Assembly (NCBI GenBank): GCA_030626365.1 | Contig: DAOUPC010000048.1 | Location: 1 to 12,227, forward strand | Length of the DNA: 12,227 bases | Direction: 5' to 3' | DNA from: Paracoccaceae bacterium | GTDB taxonomy: Bacteria; Pseudomonadota; Alphaproteobacteria; Rhodobacterales; Rhodobacteraceae | Part shown: one piece after another, positions 5,865 to 12,227 of the stretch | Position numbering within the stretch: the stretch's first letter is position 1 | Layout of the letters: every line of letters begins with the position of its first letter | Translations under genes and position numbers: made by a program | The notes under the pieces: generated by a model | Seen by the model: the letters and a program-made list of their open reading frames with translations, nothing else | What the model was told of the DNA's origin: nothing | The model's database searches: none

Positions 5865-6572
5865 ATGAGCAGTGAATGGAAAGCCAAACGGTTCTGGAAA
5901 GACGTTGCCGTGGTGCCCGAGGATGGCGGTTTTGCCGTTGAACTGGATGGCCGGCGGGTCAAGACCCCGGCCAAGGTGTCGCTGGTGTTGCCGACGCAGG
6001 GAATGGCCGGGGCTGTAGCTGATGAATGGGACGCGCAGACGGGGGTGATCAACCCCGCCGACATGCCGTTCACCCGGTCGGCCAATGCGGCGATCGACAA
6101 GGTTGCGCAGCAGCATGGCGAAGTTGCCGACATGCTGGCCGCATACGGTGATTCTGACCTGTTGTGTTATCGCGCTGACAGCCCCGAGGACCTGATCCGG
6201 CGGCAGGCGGACCAATGGGGTCCGGCGCTGGATTGGGCGCAGGATGTTCTGGATGCAAGGCTGGCGGTGCATAGCGGGGTGGTTCACCATCCGCAGGCCC
6301 CGGATGCCCTGGCCCGCCTGTCCACGCGGGTTCATGCGCTGAGCAATTTTCAACTGGCGGCGTTTCATGATCTGGTCAGCCTGTCGGGGTCACTGGTTCT
6401 GGGCTTTGCTGCGGCGCTGGATTGGCGCGGCGCTGACGATATCTGGAATTTGTCACAATTGGACGAGATATGGCAGCGGGAACAGTGGGGCTCGGATGAC
6501 GAAGCGCAGATAATGACCGAAACGAAACGGCAGGCTTTTCTGCACGCTAAACGGTTCTATGACGTGTCCTGA
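5865..6572 (+). CDS. ATP12 family F1-ATPase assembly chaperone
   Basis: ATP12 proteins bind the F1 ATP synthase alpha subunit and help it assemble with beta; they occur in mitochondria and alphaproteobacteria. From ATG 5865 the product is 235 residues. Recognisable parts are the N-terminal KAKRFWKD and LDGRRVKTPAK (28-37), a central EWDAQTGVINPADMPFTR, AYGDSDLLCYRA (93-104), and the C-terminal LDEIWQREQWGSDDEA box (199-214). An in-frame ATG at 5850 would add MEYPG. I prefer 5865 because homologues, as I remember them, start at M-S-(S)EWKAKRFW; neither start has a strong ribosome site. It follows the pseudouridine synthase after 67 bases and closes the rarA cluster. Confidence 0.93.
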   Translation: MSSEWKAKRFWKDVAVVPEDGGFAVELDGRRVKTPAKVSLVLPTQGMAGAVADEWDAQTGVINPADMPFTRSANAAIDKVAQQHGEVADMLAAYGDSDLLCYRADSPEDLIRRQADQWGPALDWAQDVLDARLAVHSGVVHHPQAPDALARLSTRVHALSNFQLAAFHDLVSLSGSLVLGFAAALDWRGADDIWNLSQLDEIWQREQWGSDDEAQIMTETKRQAFLHAKRFYDVS

Positions 6573-6802
6573 CCGCCCAGAATCGCCCAGAATCGCACTG
6601 ACGGCCTTTTTGTCTGCTTTACCCAGGGGAATGTTGCCCCTGAAACATCGATTTCTCTGATCCGCCACTTGACGTTTGTTGATGAATCCGGCCAAACTTG
6701 GACCCACCGAAAAAGGCTGTGCCTTGTTCGGTATCCGAATTGGTACAAACGTACCGGGGGAGCCGCTGCAAAAATGCAGCGGAGTATCAGGAAGAGGTAA
6801 AA
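6573..6802 (+). promoter_or_regulatory. aapJ upstream region
   Basis: This 230-base gap begins with a tandem 10-base repeat (CGCCCAGAAT, 6574-6593, plus CGC). It then has a CAGGGG/CCCCTG hairpin (6624-6629 with 6637-6642), a CTTGAC element at 6668-6673, and three inverted repeats close to aapJ: TTCGG/CCGAA at 6727-6739, GGTAC/GTACC at 6742-6755, and CCGCTGCA/TGCAGCGG at 6763-6782. The -10 element opposite CTTGAC is poor (CAAACT at 6693-6698, 19-base spacing), so the promoter is tentative. I see no sigma-54 pattern and no convincing terminator for the rarA cluster. Confidence 0.5.
6763..6782 (+). promoter_or_regulatory. Perfect 8-bp hairpin with AAAA loop before the aapJ ribosome site
   Basis: CCGCTGCA (6763-6770) and TGCAGCGG (6775-6782) flank an AAAA tetraloop. 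The stem ends 7 bases before the ribosome site GGAAGAGG (6790-6797) of aapJ. As the leader structure of a highly expressed binding protein it may stabilise the 5' end of the mRNA or be a site of translational control. No T-run follows, so it is not a terminator. Confidence 0.5.
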
Positions 6803-7819
6803 ATGAAAAAAACAGTATTTTTTGGCGCACTCGCAGTCGCCGGTCTTGCAGCAGGTGTTGCTGCGGCGGGCACGCTGGATGACGTTAAGGCACGCGGTAA
6901 GCTGAATTGCGGTGTAACGACGGGTCTGGTGGGCTTTGCTGCGCCGGATGCAAATGGCGAATGGAACGGCTTTGACGTATCGGTTTGTCGTGCCGTTGCC
7001 GCCGCAGTTCTGGGTGACTCGGCCGCAGTTGAATTCGTTCCAACAACAGGTAAGACGCGTTTCACCGCGTTGGCCTCGGGCGAGATCGACATGCTGGCGC
7101 GTAACACCACATGGACGTTCAGCCGTGACGTTGACCTCAAGTTCACCTTTGTTGGCGTGAACTACTATGACGGTCAGGGCTTTTTGGTCCCAAAGGATCT
7201 GGGCGTTTCATCGGCCAAAGATCTGGATGGCGCAACCATCTGTATCCAGACCGGCACCACAACCGAGCTGAACCTGGCGGACTATTTCCGTTCGAACAAC
7301 ATCAGCTATGAGCCGGTTCCGATCGAAACCAACTCTGAAGCACAGCAGCAGTACCTTGCCGGTGCCTGCGATGTTTTCACCACAGACGCATCCGGCCTGG
7401 CCGCGACACGTGCAACATTCGAAAACCCGGGCGACCATGTTCTGCTGCCTGAAATCATTTCGAAAGAGCCGCTCGGCCCGCTGGTCCGTCATGGCGACAA
7501 CGAATGGGGCGATGTGGTCCGTTGGACTCTGAATGCTCTGATCTCTGCTGAAGAGATGGGCATTTCGTCGGCCAACATCGCTGAGCTGTCGGCAGGCACC
7601 AACAACCCTGAAGTCAACCGCATCCTGGGCACCGAAGGTACCTTGGGCGAAATGCTGGGTCTGGACGCAGGTTGGGCCAAGAACGCTATCGCCGCTGGTG
7701 GTAACTATGGTGAGATCTTTGCCAAGAACATCGGCGAAGATACACCGATCGGTCTGGCACGTGGTCTGAACGCACAGTGGACCAACGGTGGTCTTATCTA
7801 CTCACCGCCGTTCCGTTAA
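6803..7819 (+). CDS. aapJ: General L-amino acid ABC transporter, periplasmic binding protein AapJ
   Basis: AapJ captures a broad range of L-amino acids in the periplasm and delivers them to AapQM. The 338-residue product starts with a Sec signal peptide (KK, hydrophobic stretch 4-21, likely cleavage after AAA at residue 22). The mature part begins GTLDDVKARGKLNCGV and has the solute-binding protein family 3 fold. Marks include GFAAPDANGEWNGFDVSVCRA, GEIDMLARNTTWTFSRDV and CIQTGTTTELNLADYF. The C-terminal tail ANGLIYSPPFR-like end (NGGLIYSPPFR) is typical of AapJ. I chose ATG 6803 because it gives the signal peptide and follows GGAAGAGG; an upstream in-frame ATG at 6698 would add 35 residues spanning the leader hairpin. 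A strong terminator-like hairpin follows. Confidence 0.97.
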   Translation: MKKTVFFGALAVAGLAAGVAAAGTLDDVKARGKLNCGVTTGLVGFAAPDANGEWNGFDVSVCRAVAAAVLGDSAAVEFVPTTGKTRFTALASGEIDMLARNTTWTFSRDVDLKFTFVGVNYYDGQGFLVPKDLGVSSAKDLDGATICIQTGTTTELNLADYFRSNNISYEPVPIETNSEAQQQYLAGACDVFTTDASGLAATRATFENPGDHVLLPEIISKEPLGPLVRHGDNEWGDVVRWTLNALISAEEMGISSANIAELSAGTNNPEVNRILGTEGTLGEMLGLDAGWAKNAIAAGGNYGEIFAKNIGEDTPIGLARGLNAQWTNGGLIYSPPFR

Positions 7820-7829
7820 AATCAAAATG

Positions 7830-7861
7830 AAAGGGCGCAGGATTATCCTGCGCCCTTTTTT
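7830..7861 (+). terminator. Intergenic terminator/attenuator between aapJ and aapQ
   Basis: AAAGGGCGCAGGAT (7830-7843) and ATCCTGCGCCCTTT (7845-7858) are perfect inverted arms around a single central T, in practice a 13-bp stem with a small loop, followed by TTTTTT (7856-7861). It is a textbook intrinsic terminator 11 bases after the aapJ stop. Since aapQMP follow on the same strand, partial termination would leave more aapJ mRNA than permease mRNA. The rest of the gap to aapQ (7862-7937) is A-rich with a weak TCGGCC/GGCCGA pair and no clear promoter. Confidence 0.85.
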
Positions 7862-7937
7862 CTAAGTACGACCAAAACTCGGCCAACAGCCACAGAGCTG
7901 ACAAAAAAACAAGGCCGAACAACGGGGAACATCCCAG

Positions 7938-9206
7938 ATGACAACACTTACCGACCCTCCTAAGGAGTCGTTTCGGCTAGGTATGCTGATATACGACACC
8001 CGGTATCGATCGATGACCATTCAGATCATCGCGCTGATCGGGTTCCTTCTTTTACTTGGCTGGTTGTTCAACAACACCGCGCAAAACCTGCAAGAGTTGG
8101 GAAAAGAACCCAGCTTTCGTTTCCTGGGTGAGCCTGCCGGTTATGACATCAACCAACGCCTTCTGGATTATAATTCACAAAGCACCCACATGCGCGCGGC
8201 CTTTATTGGCCTGCTGAATACGCTGGTTGTGGCGGTTCTGGGCTGTATCACTGCAACGATCCTTGGCGTGACAATCGGTGTTTTGCGCCTGTCCAACAAC
8301 TGGGTCGTGTCAAAGATTATGACGATCTATGTGGAAACCTTCCGCAATGTGCCTGTGCTATTGTGGATCGTGTTTGCGATGGCCGTGATGATCGAGACCT
8401 TACCAGCGCCCAGGGCGTTCAAAGGCGAAGATCCCACCGCAACGATGAAGCTGTATGACACGGTTGCCGTGACAAACCGCGGTGTCTACATTCCAGAACC
8501 CCTGTTTTCGCGCAGTCTGGGCGATGTGCATTTCCTGGGAACTTCGTCTTTCCGGTTTGATGTGTCCATGGACCTGGTGCTTCTTATGGCGGTGTTTTTC
8601 GCGGGTCTTTACGTGAGCATCCGAATCAAGAAAAACGCGAACCACGTTCAGGAAACCACGGGTAACCGACCAAGGACATGGCATCTGCGCCTGGCTGTGA
8701 TTGCCGTGCCGCTGATCATCGTGCTGGCCGCCCTGGGGTTCCACCTGGGGTATCCCGAACTGAAGGGGTTCAACTTCAGGGGTGGTATCCATATGCGCAA
8801 CTCGCTGATTGCTTTGTGGTTGGCTTTGTCGCTGTATACGGCGGCCTTTATCGCCGAGAACGTGCGCGCGGGCATCATGGCTGTCAGCCATGGTCAAACC
8901 GAGGCCGCGGCGGCACTGGGCCTGCGCCCGAACCGGACGATGAGTCTGGTTGTGTTGCCTCAGGCGTTGCGGGTGATCATTCCGCCGCTGATTTCCCAGT
9001 ACCTGAACCTGACCAAAAACTCGTCTCTGGCGATCGCGGTTGGATATATGGACATCACCGGAACGCTGATGGGGATTACCCTGAACCAGACCGGACGGGA
9101 GTTGGAGGCAGTTATGCTGACAATGATGATCTATCTTGCCATCTCACTGTCCATTTCGATGGTCATGAACTGGTACAACGAACGCGTCAAACTGGAGGAG
9201 AGGTGA
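7938..9206 (+). CDS. aapQ: General L-amino acid ABC transporter, permease AapQ
   Basis: AapQ is one of the two inner-membrane permeases of the Aap importer. The 422-residue product is much longer than a usual polar amino-acid permease (about 220-240). Membrane helices are visible near 27-45, 88-118, 138-155, 211-228, 252-270, 288-306 and 393-412. The permease domain begins at about 88 (LLNTLVVAVLGC) and is interrupted after ETFRNVPVLLWIVFAM by an insert of about 130 residues (155-285). It resumes at NSLIALWLALSLYTAAFIAE. The EAA loop that docks AapP is EAAAALGLRPNRTMSLVVLP (322-341). This split layout is typical of the Aap/Bzt family. The ATG at 7938 follows a GGGGAA site, and only one base separates its TGA from the aapM ATG. 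Confidence 0.96.
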   Translation: MTTLTDPPKESFRLGMLIYDTRYRSMTIQIIALIGFLLLLGWLFNNTAQNLQELGKEPSFRFLGEPAGYDINQRLLDYNSQSTHMRAAFIGLLNTLVVAVLGCITATILGVTIGVLRLSNNWVVSKIMTIYVETFRNVPVLLWIVFAMAVMIETLPAPRAFKGEDPTATMKLYDTVAVTNRGVYIPEPLFSRSLGDVHFLGTSSFRFDVSMDLVLLMAVFFAGLYVSIRIKKNANHVQETTGNRPRTWHLRLAVIAVPLIIVLAALGFHLGYPELKGFNFRGGIHMRNSLIALWLALSLYTAAFIAENVRAGIMAVSHGQTEAAAALGLRPNRTMSLVVLPQALRVIIPPLISQYLNLTKNSSLAIAVGYMDITGTLMGITLNQTGRELEAVMLTMMIYLAISLSISMVMNWYNERVKLEER

Positions 9207-9207
9207 T

Positions 9208-10515
9208 ATGTCAGATGTTTCTTTTGTTCGCACCGACATGCTATCCGAGCAGGAACCACCTGCATCTTCGGTAGGTGTTATTGGCTGGATGCGGAGCAAT
9301 CTGTTTTCCAGTTGGGGCAACTCAATCCTAAGCCTTGCGTCGATGGCGTTCCTTTATCTGATTCTGTCGGCGATCCTGCCTTGGGCCATTTCGCCGACCT
9401 GGGGGGCCACTTCACTGGCTGAGTGCCGTGAAATCCTGCATGGGCTGGGCCGCGAGGGCCACCTATCTGGGGCGTGCTGGGGGGTTATCCGTGATCGCTG
9501 GGTTCAGCTTTTCATGGGGTTCTATCCTTCTGAGTTTTATTGGCGCCCTATCCTGACGTTCATCTTGTTGTTCGTGGCGCTGGCACCTGTCCTTTTTGCC
9601 GACAAGGTTCCGGCCAAACTGATATGGTTCTCGGCGTTGTATCCGTTCCTGATGCCTTGGCTGCTTTGGGGTGGCTCTCTTTGGGTGCCGCTGGCGGTTC
9701 TGGCCGGATTTGTCATTGGCTTTCTGGTCCATGGCGTTGTCAGCAAAAAAATGAGCGGGCTGGCCGGCCTTATTGCCGGTCTTGTTGCGGCAGTGGTCTG
9801 GTGGATGTTTTTGGCGGGTATCGTTTCCGGTGCCCTTACCAGCATCATCCCATTGGCGTTGGAATCCGTGGAAAGCCGTAAATTCGGTGGCTTGCTGTTG
9901 TCATTGACAATTGGTGTTGTCGCCATTGGCTTTTCGCTTCCGATCGGGGTTGTCCTGGCTTTGGGGCGTCAGTCGGATCTGTTGATCGTCAGGGCGCTGT
10001 GCGTGGGCTTTATCGAGTTCATTCGCGGCGTGCCGTTGATTACCCTGCTGTTTGTGGCCTCGACGCTGCTGAACATCTTTATGCCGCCGGGAACCAACTT
10101 TGACATCATCATGCGGGTCATCATGATGGCCACCCTGTTTTCGGCGGCCTATATGGCCGAAGTTATCCGGGGCGGTTTGGCTGCTTTGCCAACCGGTCAG
10201 TATGAAGGTGCCGATAGTCTGGGACTGAATTACTGGCAGGCCCAACGGCTGATCATCATGCCTCAGGCGCTGAAAATATCGATCCCTGGGATCGTCAGCA
10301 CCTTTATTGGCTTGTTCAAAGACACCACGCTGGTGTCGGTGATTGGCCTTCTTGATCCTCTTGGGCTGTCAAACGCAATCAGGGCAGACGCCGCCTGGAA
10401 CGGTATCGTGTGGGAGCTGTACGGCTTTATCGCACTGATGTTCTGGGTCTTCTGCTTCTCCATGTCCCGTTATTCCATGTATCTGGAGCGCAAGCTTCAG
10501 ACTGGCCACAGATAA
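9208..10515 (+). CDS. aapM: General L-amino acid ABC transporter, permease AapM
   Basis: AapM is the partner permease of AapQ. The 435-residue protein has an N-terminal extension (1-220) with about five membrane segments (38-60, 114-130, 137-155, 160-177, 185-210) before an uninterrupted permease domain (about 226-425). The EAA loop is EGADSLGLNYWQAQRLIIMP (333-352). A probable periplasmic loop between the first two helices carries two cysteines, C73 and C90 (in GACW), which could form a disulfide. The ATG follows GGAGGAGAGG (9193-9202) inside the end of aapQ, so translation of the two permeases is coupled. The aapP ribosome site AAGGAAA overlaps the aapM stop codon. Confidence 0.96.
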   Translation: MSDVSFVRTDMLSEQEPPASSVGVIGWMRSNLFSSWGNSILSLASMAFLYLILSAILPWAISPTWGATSLAECREILHGLGREGHLSGACWGVIRDRWVQLFMGFYPSEFYWRPILTFILLFVALAPVLFADKVPAKLIWFSALYPFLMPWLLWGGSLWVPLAVLAGFVIGFLVHGVVSKKMSGLAGLIAGLVAAVVWWMFLAGIVSGALTSIIPLALESVESRKFGGLLLSLTIGVVAIGFSLPIGVVLALGRQSDLLIVRALCVGFIEFIRGVPLITLLFVASTLLNIFMPPGTNFDIIMRVIMMATLFSAAYMAEVIRGGLAALPTGQYEGADSLGLNYWQAQRLIIMPQALKISIPGIVSTFIGLFKDTTLVSVIGLLDPLGLSNAIRADAAWNGIVWELYGFIALMFWVFCFSMSRYSMYLERKLQTGHR

Positions 10516-10526
10516 GGAAACCAAAA

Positions 10527-11318
10527 ATGTCTGAAATGGCTACTAAACGCACCGCTGATCGCGCCAAGATGCAAGTCTCGGATGAGATCGCAATTGAAAT
10601 CACCAACATGAACAAGTGGTACGGATCGTTCCACGTGTTGAAAGACATCAATCTAACCGTCAATCAGGGCGAACGGATCGTGATTGCCGGCCCTTCGGGG
10701 TCTGGTAAATCCACGCTGATCCGTTGCCTGAACGCGCTGGAAGAACACCAGCAAGGGCGGATCATGGTGGATGGTACGGAACTGTCGAATGACCTTAAGA
10801 ATATCGACAAAATCCGGCGCGAAGTGGGGATGGTGTTTCAGCACTTTAACCTGTTCCCGCACCTGACAATTCTGGAAAACCTGACTTTGGCCCCGATCTG
10901 GGTACGCAAGACGCCCAAGCAAGAGGCCGAAGAAACGGCAATGCATTTCCTGGAAAAGGTAAAGATCCCGGAACAGGCGCTGAAGTACCCCGGCCAGTTG
11001 TCCGGCGGTCAGCAACAGCGTGTGGCAATCGCCCGTTCGCTTTGCATGCGTCCGCGCATCATGTTGTTCGATGAACCCACATCGGCACTGGACCCCGAGA
11101 TGATCAAAGAGGTGCTCGACACTATGATCGAGCTTGCCGAAGAGGGCATGACCATGCTCTGCGTGACCCACGAAATGGGCTTTGCCCGTCAGGTGGCGAA
11201 CCGGGTGATCTTTATGGATGAAGGTCAGATTGTCGAACAGAACGAACCGGAAGAGTTATTTAACAACCCGAAAAGCCCGCGCACGAAACTGTTCCTGAGC
11301 CAAATTCTCGGGCACTGA
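10527..11318 (+). CDS. aapP: General L-amino acid ABC transporter, ATP-binding protein AapP
   Basis: AapP hydrolyses ATP at the cytoplasmic face to drive uptake. The 263-residue product shows all ABC ATPase elements: A-loop Y32, Walker A GPSGSGKST (55-63), Q-loop Q105 in MVFQHFNLFPHLT, signature LSGGQQQR (158-165), Walker B IMLFDEPTSALD (178-189) and H-loop H215 in CVTHEMGFAR. It belongs to the polar amino-acid uptake ATPase group (GlnQ/HisP type), ending EELFNNPKSPRTKLFLSQIL. I chose ATG 10527 because it follows AAGGAAA at normal spacing. A frame extension back to 10410 would overlap aapM by about 100 bases, and an alternative ATG lies at 10536. It is the last gene of the operon, followed by a terminator. 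Confidence 0.97.
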   Translation: MSEMATKRTADRAKMQVSDEIAIEITNMNKWYGSFHVLKDINLTVNQGERIVIAGPSGSGKSTLIRCLNALEEHQQGRIMVDGTELSNDLKNIDKIRREVGMVFQHFNLFPHLTILENLTLAPIWVRKTPKQEAEETAMHFLEKVKIPEQALKYPGQLSGGQQQRVAIARSLCMRPRIMLFDEPTSALDPEMIKEVLDTMIELAEEGMTMLCVTHEMGFARQVANRVIFMDEGQIVEQNEPEELFNNPKSPRTKLFLSQILGH

Positions 11319-11338
11319 TCTGCGCTGCATATGATTGG

Positions 11339-11367
11339 AAAGGCCGGGTTTCGTACCCGGCCTTTTT
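11339..11367 (+). terminator. Terminator after aapP
   Basis: AAAGGCCGGGT (11339-11349) and ACCCGGCCTTT (11355-11365) are perfect 11-base arms around TTCGT, followed by a T-run (11363-11367). It ends the aap operon and may also work weakly for the convergent minus-strand gene, whose stop codon is at 11389-11391. Confidence 0.85.
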
Positions 11368-11388
11368 CATTTGGTGTGATGGGTCCGG

Positions 11389-12045
11389 TTATCCGGGGTG
11401 AAAGGCCTGCATGTGGTGTGCGGATTGCGCCGACTGGCGGGCGGCCCCGGTACTGACCGGGCAGGCCCGGCGCGCGGCGCAGCCTTGCGTCATGCACTGG
11501 GCCCCTGCGCGCGCGTCCAGATAGGTGTGGCAGGCGTGCAGGTCATAGGGTGTATCGCTGCGCAGCGCACCAACCGGACAGGTGTTGACACAAGGCTGAT
11601 CCGGGCAGGTTTCACAAGGCGAGGGGCCTTGTGGGGTGGGAATTTCCAGCACTTTGGGAAAATGCAGTGCGCCACGATAGGAAATCATCATGCCAACTGT
11701 ATCATGCACCAACATCCCTGTGGGGCTGTCAAAGGCCCGGCCGGATTTGCGTGCCCAGTCGATGAACGGCGCATAAGGCGGGCCACCAAAGGGGTGCAAC
11801 GCCCCCGCCCCGTATTGCGCCGCCAGATCACCGACCACGCGGGTTGACCAGCGGTCAATCGGGTCAGCTTGCCCATCCAGTGCCTCGGGCGAGGCAGAAA
11901 AGACCGGCCAGAACGCCCCACCTGCCCCCAACAGGACTAATGTGCCGCCCTCTAACTGTTTGGCCCCGCATTTTGCCGGATGCAGCGCCCCCATGATCAG
12001 CAAGCCGTGTGCCATGGCCGCTGCATTCAGGCGCGCGTATGTCAC
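11389..12045 (-). CDS. Iron-sulfur cluster (ferredoxin-like) protein of unknown role
   Basis: The 218-residue product has cysteines suited to 4Fe-4S clusters in its C-terminal third: CETCPDQPCVNTCP (144-157, C-x2-C-x4-C-x3-C-P), C172, and CMTQGCAARRACP (184-196, C-x4-C-x5-C-P). The spacing differs from classical bacterial ferredoxins (C-x2-C-x2-C-x3-CP). The N-terminal 140 residues are not a ferredoxin fold I recognise; the arrangement faintly recalls QueG/reductive-dehalogenase-type proteins with a C-terminal Fe-S domain. The start is GTG at 12045, whose bases overlap the TGA of the upstream hydroxylase gene (GTGA, 4-base overlap), which implies translational coupling. An internal ATG (residue 11) is an alternative. 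It could pass electrons to its neighbour, but that is inference. Confidence 0.8.
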   Translation of the reverse strand: MTYARLNAAAMAHGLLIMGALHPAKCGAKQLEGGTLVLLGAGGAFWPVFSASPEALDGQADPIDRWSTRVVGDLAAQYGAGALHPFGGPPYAPFIDWARKSGRAFDSPTGMLVHDTVGMMISYRGALHFPKVLEIPTPQGPSPCETCPDQPCVNTCPVGALRSDTPYDLHACHTYLDARAGAQCMTQGCAARRACPVSTGAARQSAQSAHHMQAFHPG

Positions 12046-12227
12046 AGCTTGTCAAACGGCAGGCGCAGCGACCAGCCCAGTTTGGCGGGGCGCTCATCCT
12101 GCCAGCGCAGCCCTATGGTCATGTTGTCATGCCCATCCTCGGGCTGTGCGACATAGGTGCCAAACATCTGGTCCCAGATGGACAGGGAAAACCCATAGTT
12201 GCTGTCGTGTTCGTGCCTGTGCGTCGA
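12042..12227 (-). CDS. Fatty acid hydroxylase / sterol desaturase family protein (3' part)
   Basis: Only the last 61 codons lie in the window; the 5' part is beyond 12227. The translated piece begins with a histidine cluster, HRHEHDSNYGFSLSIWDQMF (starting at its third residue), and continues GTYVAQPEDGHDNMTIGL. This matches the last His box and the following N-Y/F-G-F-x-L-S-x-W-D-x-x-F-G-T-Y block of the fatty acid hydroxylase superfamily: di-iron, integral membrane enzymes that hydroxylate or desaturate lipids, sterols or carotenoids. The specific substrate cannot be told from this fragment. It overlaps the Fe-S protein gene downstream by 4 bases. It is cut by the window edge, not visibly broken. 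Confidence 0.85.
   Translation of the reverse strand, partial: STHRHEHDSNYGFSLSIWDQMFGTYVAQPEDGHDNMTIGLRWQDERPAKLGWSLRLPFDKL

Noticed and set aside
6574..6596. CRISPR-like repeat
   Set aside because: It has two short adjacent copies with no spacers; it is only a small tandem repeat.
6741..6756. Sigma-54 (-24/-12) promoter before aapJ
   Set aside because: TTGGTAC resembles a -24 element, but the matching TTGC -12 element is absent; the palindrome GGTAC-AAAC-GTACC explains the sequence better.
8678..9274. Plus-strand open frame overlapping aapQ and aapM
   Set aside because: It is in a different frame from both permeases, and the permease frames explain the sequence fully.
11398..11847. Plus-strand open frame opposite the Fe-S protein gene
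   Set aside because: The minus-strand frame has clear Fe-S cysteine motifs and start-stop coupling; the plus frame has neither.

Overview
This window reads as ordinary chromosome of an alphaproteobacterium, most likely a Rhodobacterales (roseobacter-group) species. The evidence is an alpha ribosomal operon without rpsD (rpsM-rpsK-rpoA-rplQ), a rarA-crcB-RluA-type synthase-ATP12 block, a complete aapJQMP general L-amino-acid transporter, and CTTGAC-type -35 elements. I assign this from gene content and protein character, not from a database match.

Layout. 1-367 is a non-coding leader/promoter region with several inverted repeats. 368-2876 holds rpsM (S13, GTG start), rpsK (S11), rpoA (RNA polymerase alpha) and rplQ (L17), with hairpins in the rpsK-rpoA and rpoA-rplQ gaps and a terminator after rplQ. 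3014-6572 is a second co-directional cluster: rarA, crcB/fluC, an S4-domain RluA-family pseudouridine synthase whose ATG overlaps the crcB stop, and an ATP12-family F1-ATPase assembly chaperone. 6573-6802 is the regulatory region of the transporter. 6803-11318 is aapJ (periplasmic binding protein), aapQ and aapM (permeases) and aapP (ATPase). A near-perfect hairpin with a T-run follows aapJ and another terminator follows aapP. 11389-12227 lies on the minus strand, convergent with aapP: an Fe-S cluster protein overlapped by 4 bp with the 3' end of a fatty acid hydroxylase/sterol desaturase family gene that runs off the window.

How the genes work together. The first operon supplies two 30S proteins, one 50S protein and the RNA polymerase alpha subunit. 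The second is a mixed housekeeping group (replication-fork repair, fluoride export, rRNA modification, ATP synthase assembly). The aap genes form one ABC importer, with a probable attenuating terminator that would favour the binding protein over the membrane components. I found no mobile element, CRISPR array, tRNA, rRNA or unknown multi-gene system. The least explained material is the structured non-coding DNA (rpsM leader, rplQ leader, aapJ leader) and the coupled hydroxylase/Fe-S protein pair.
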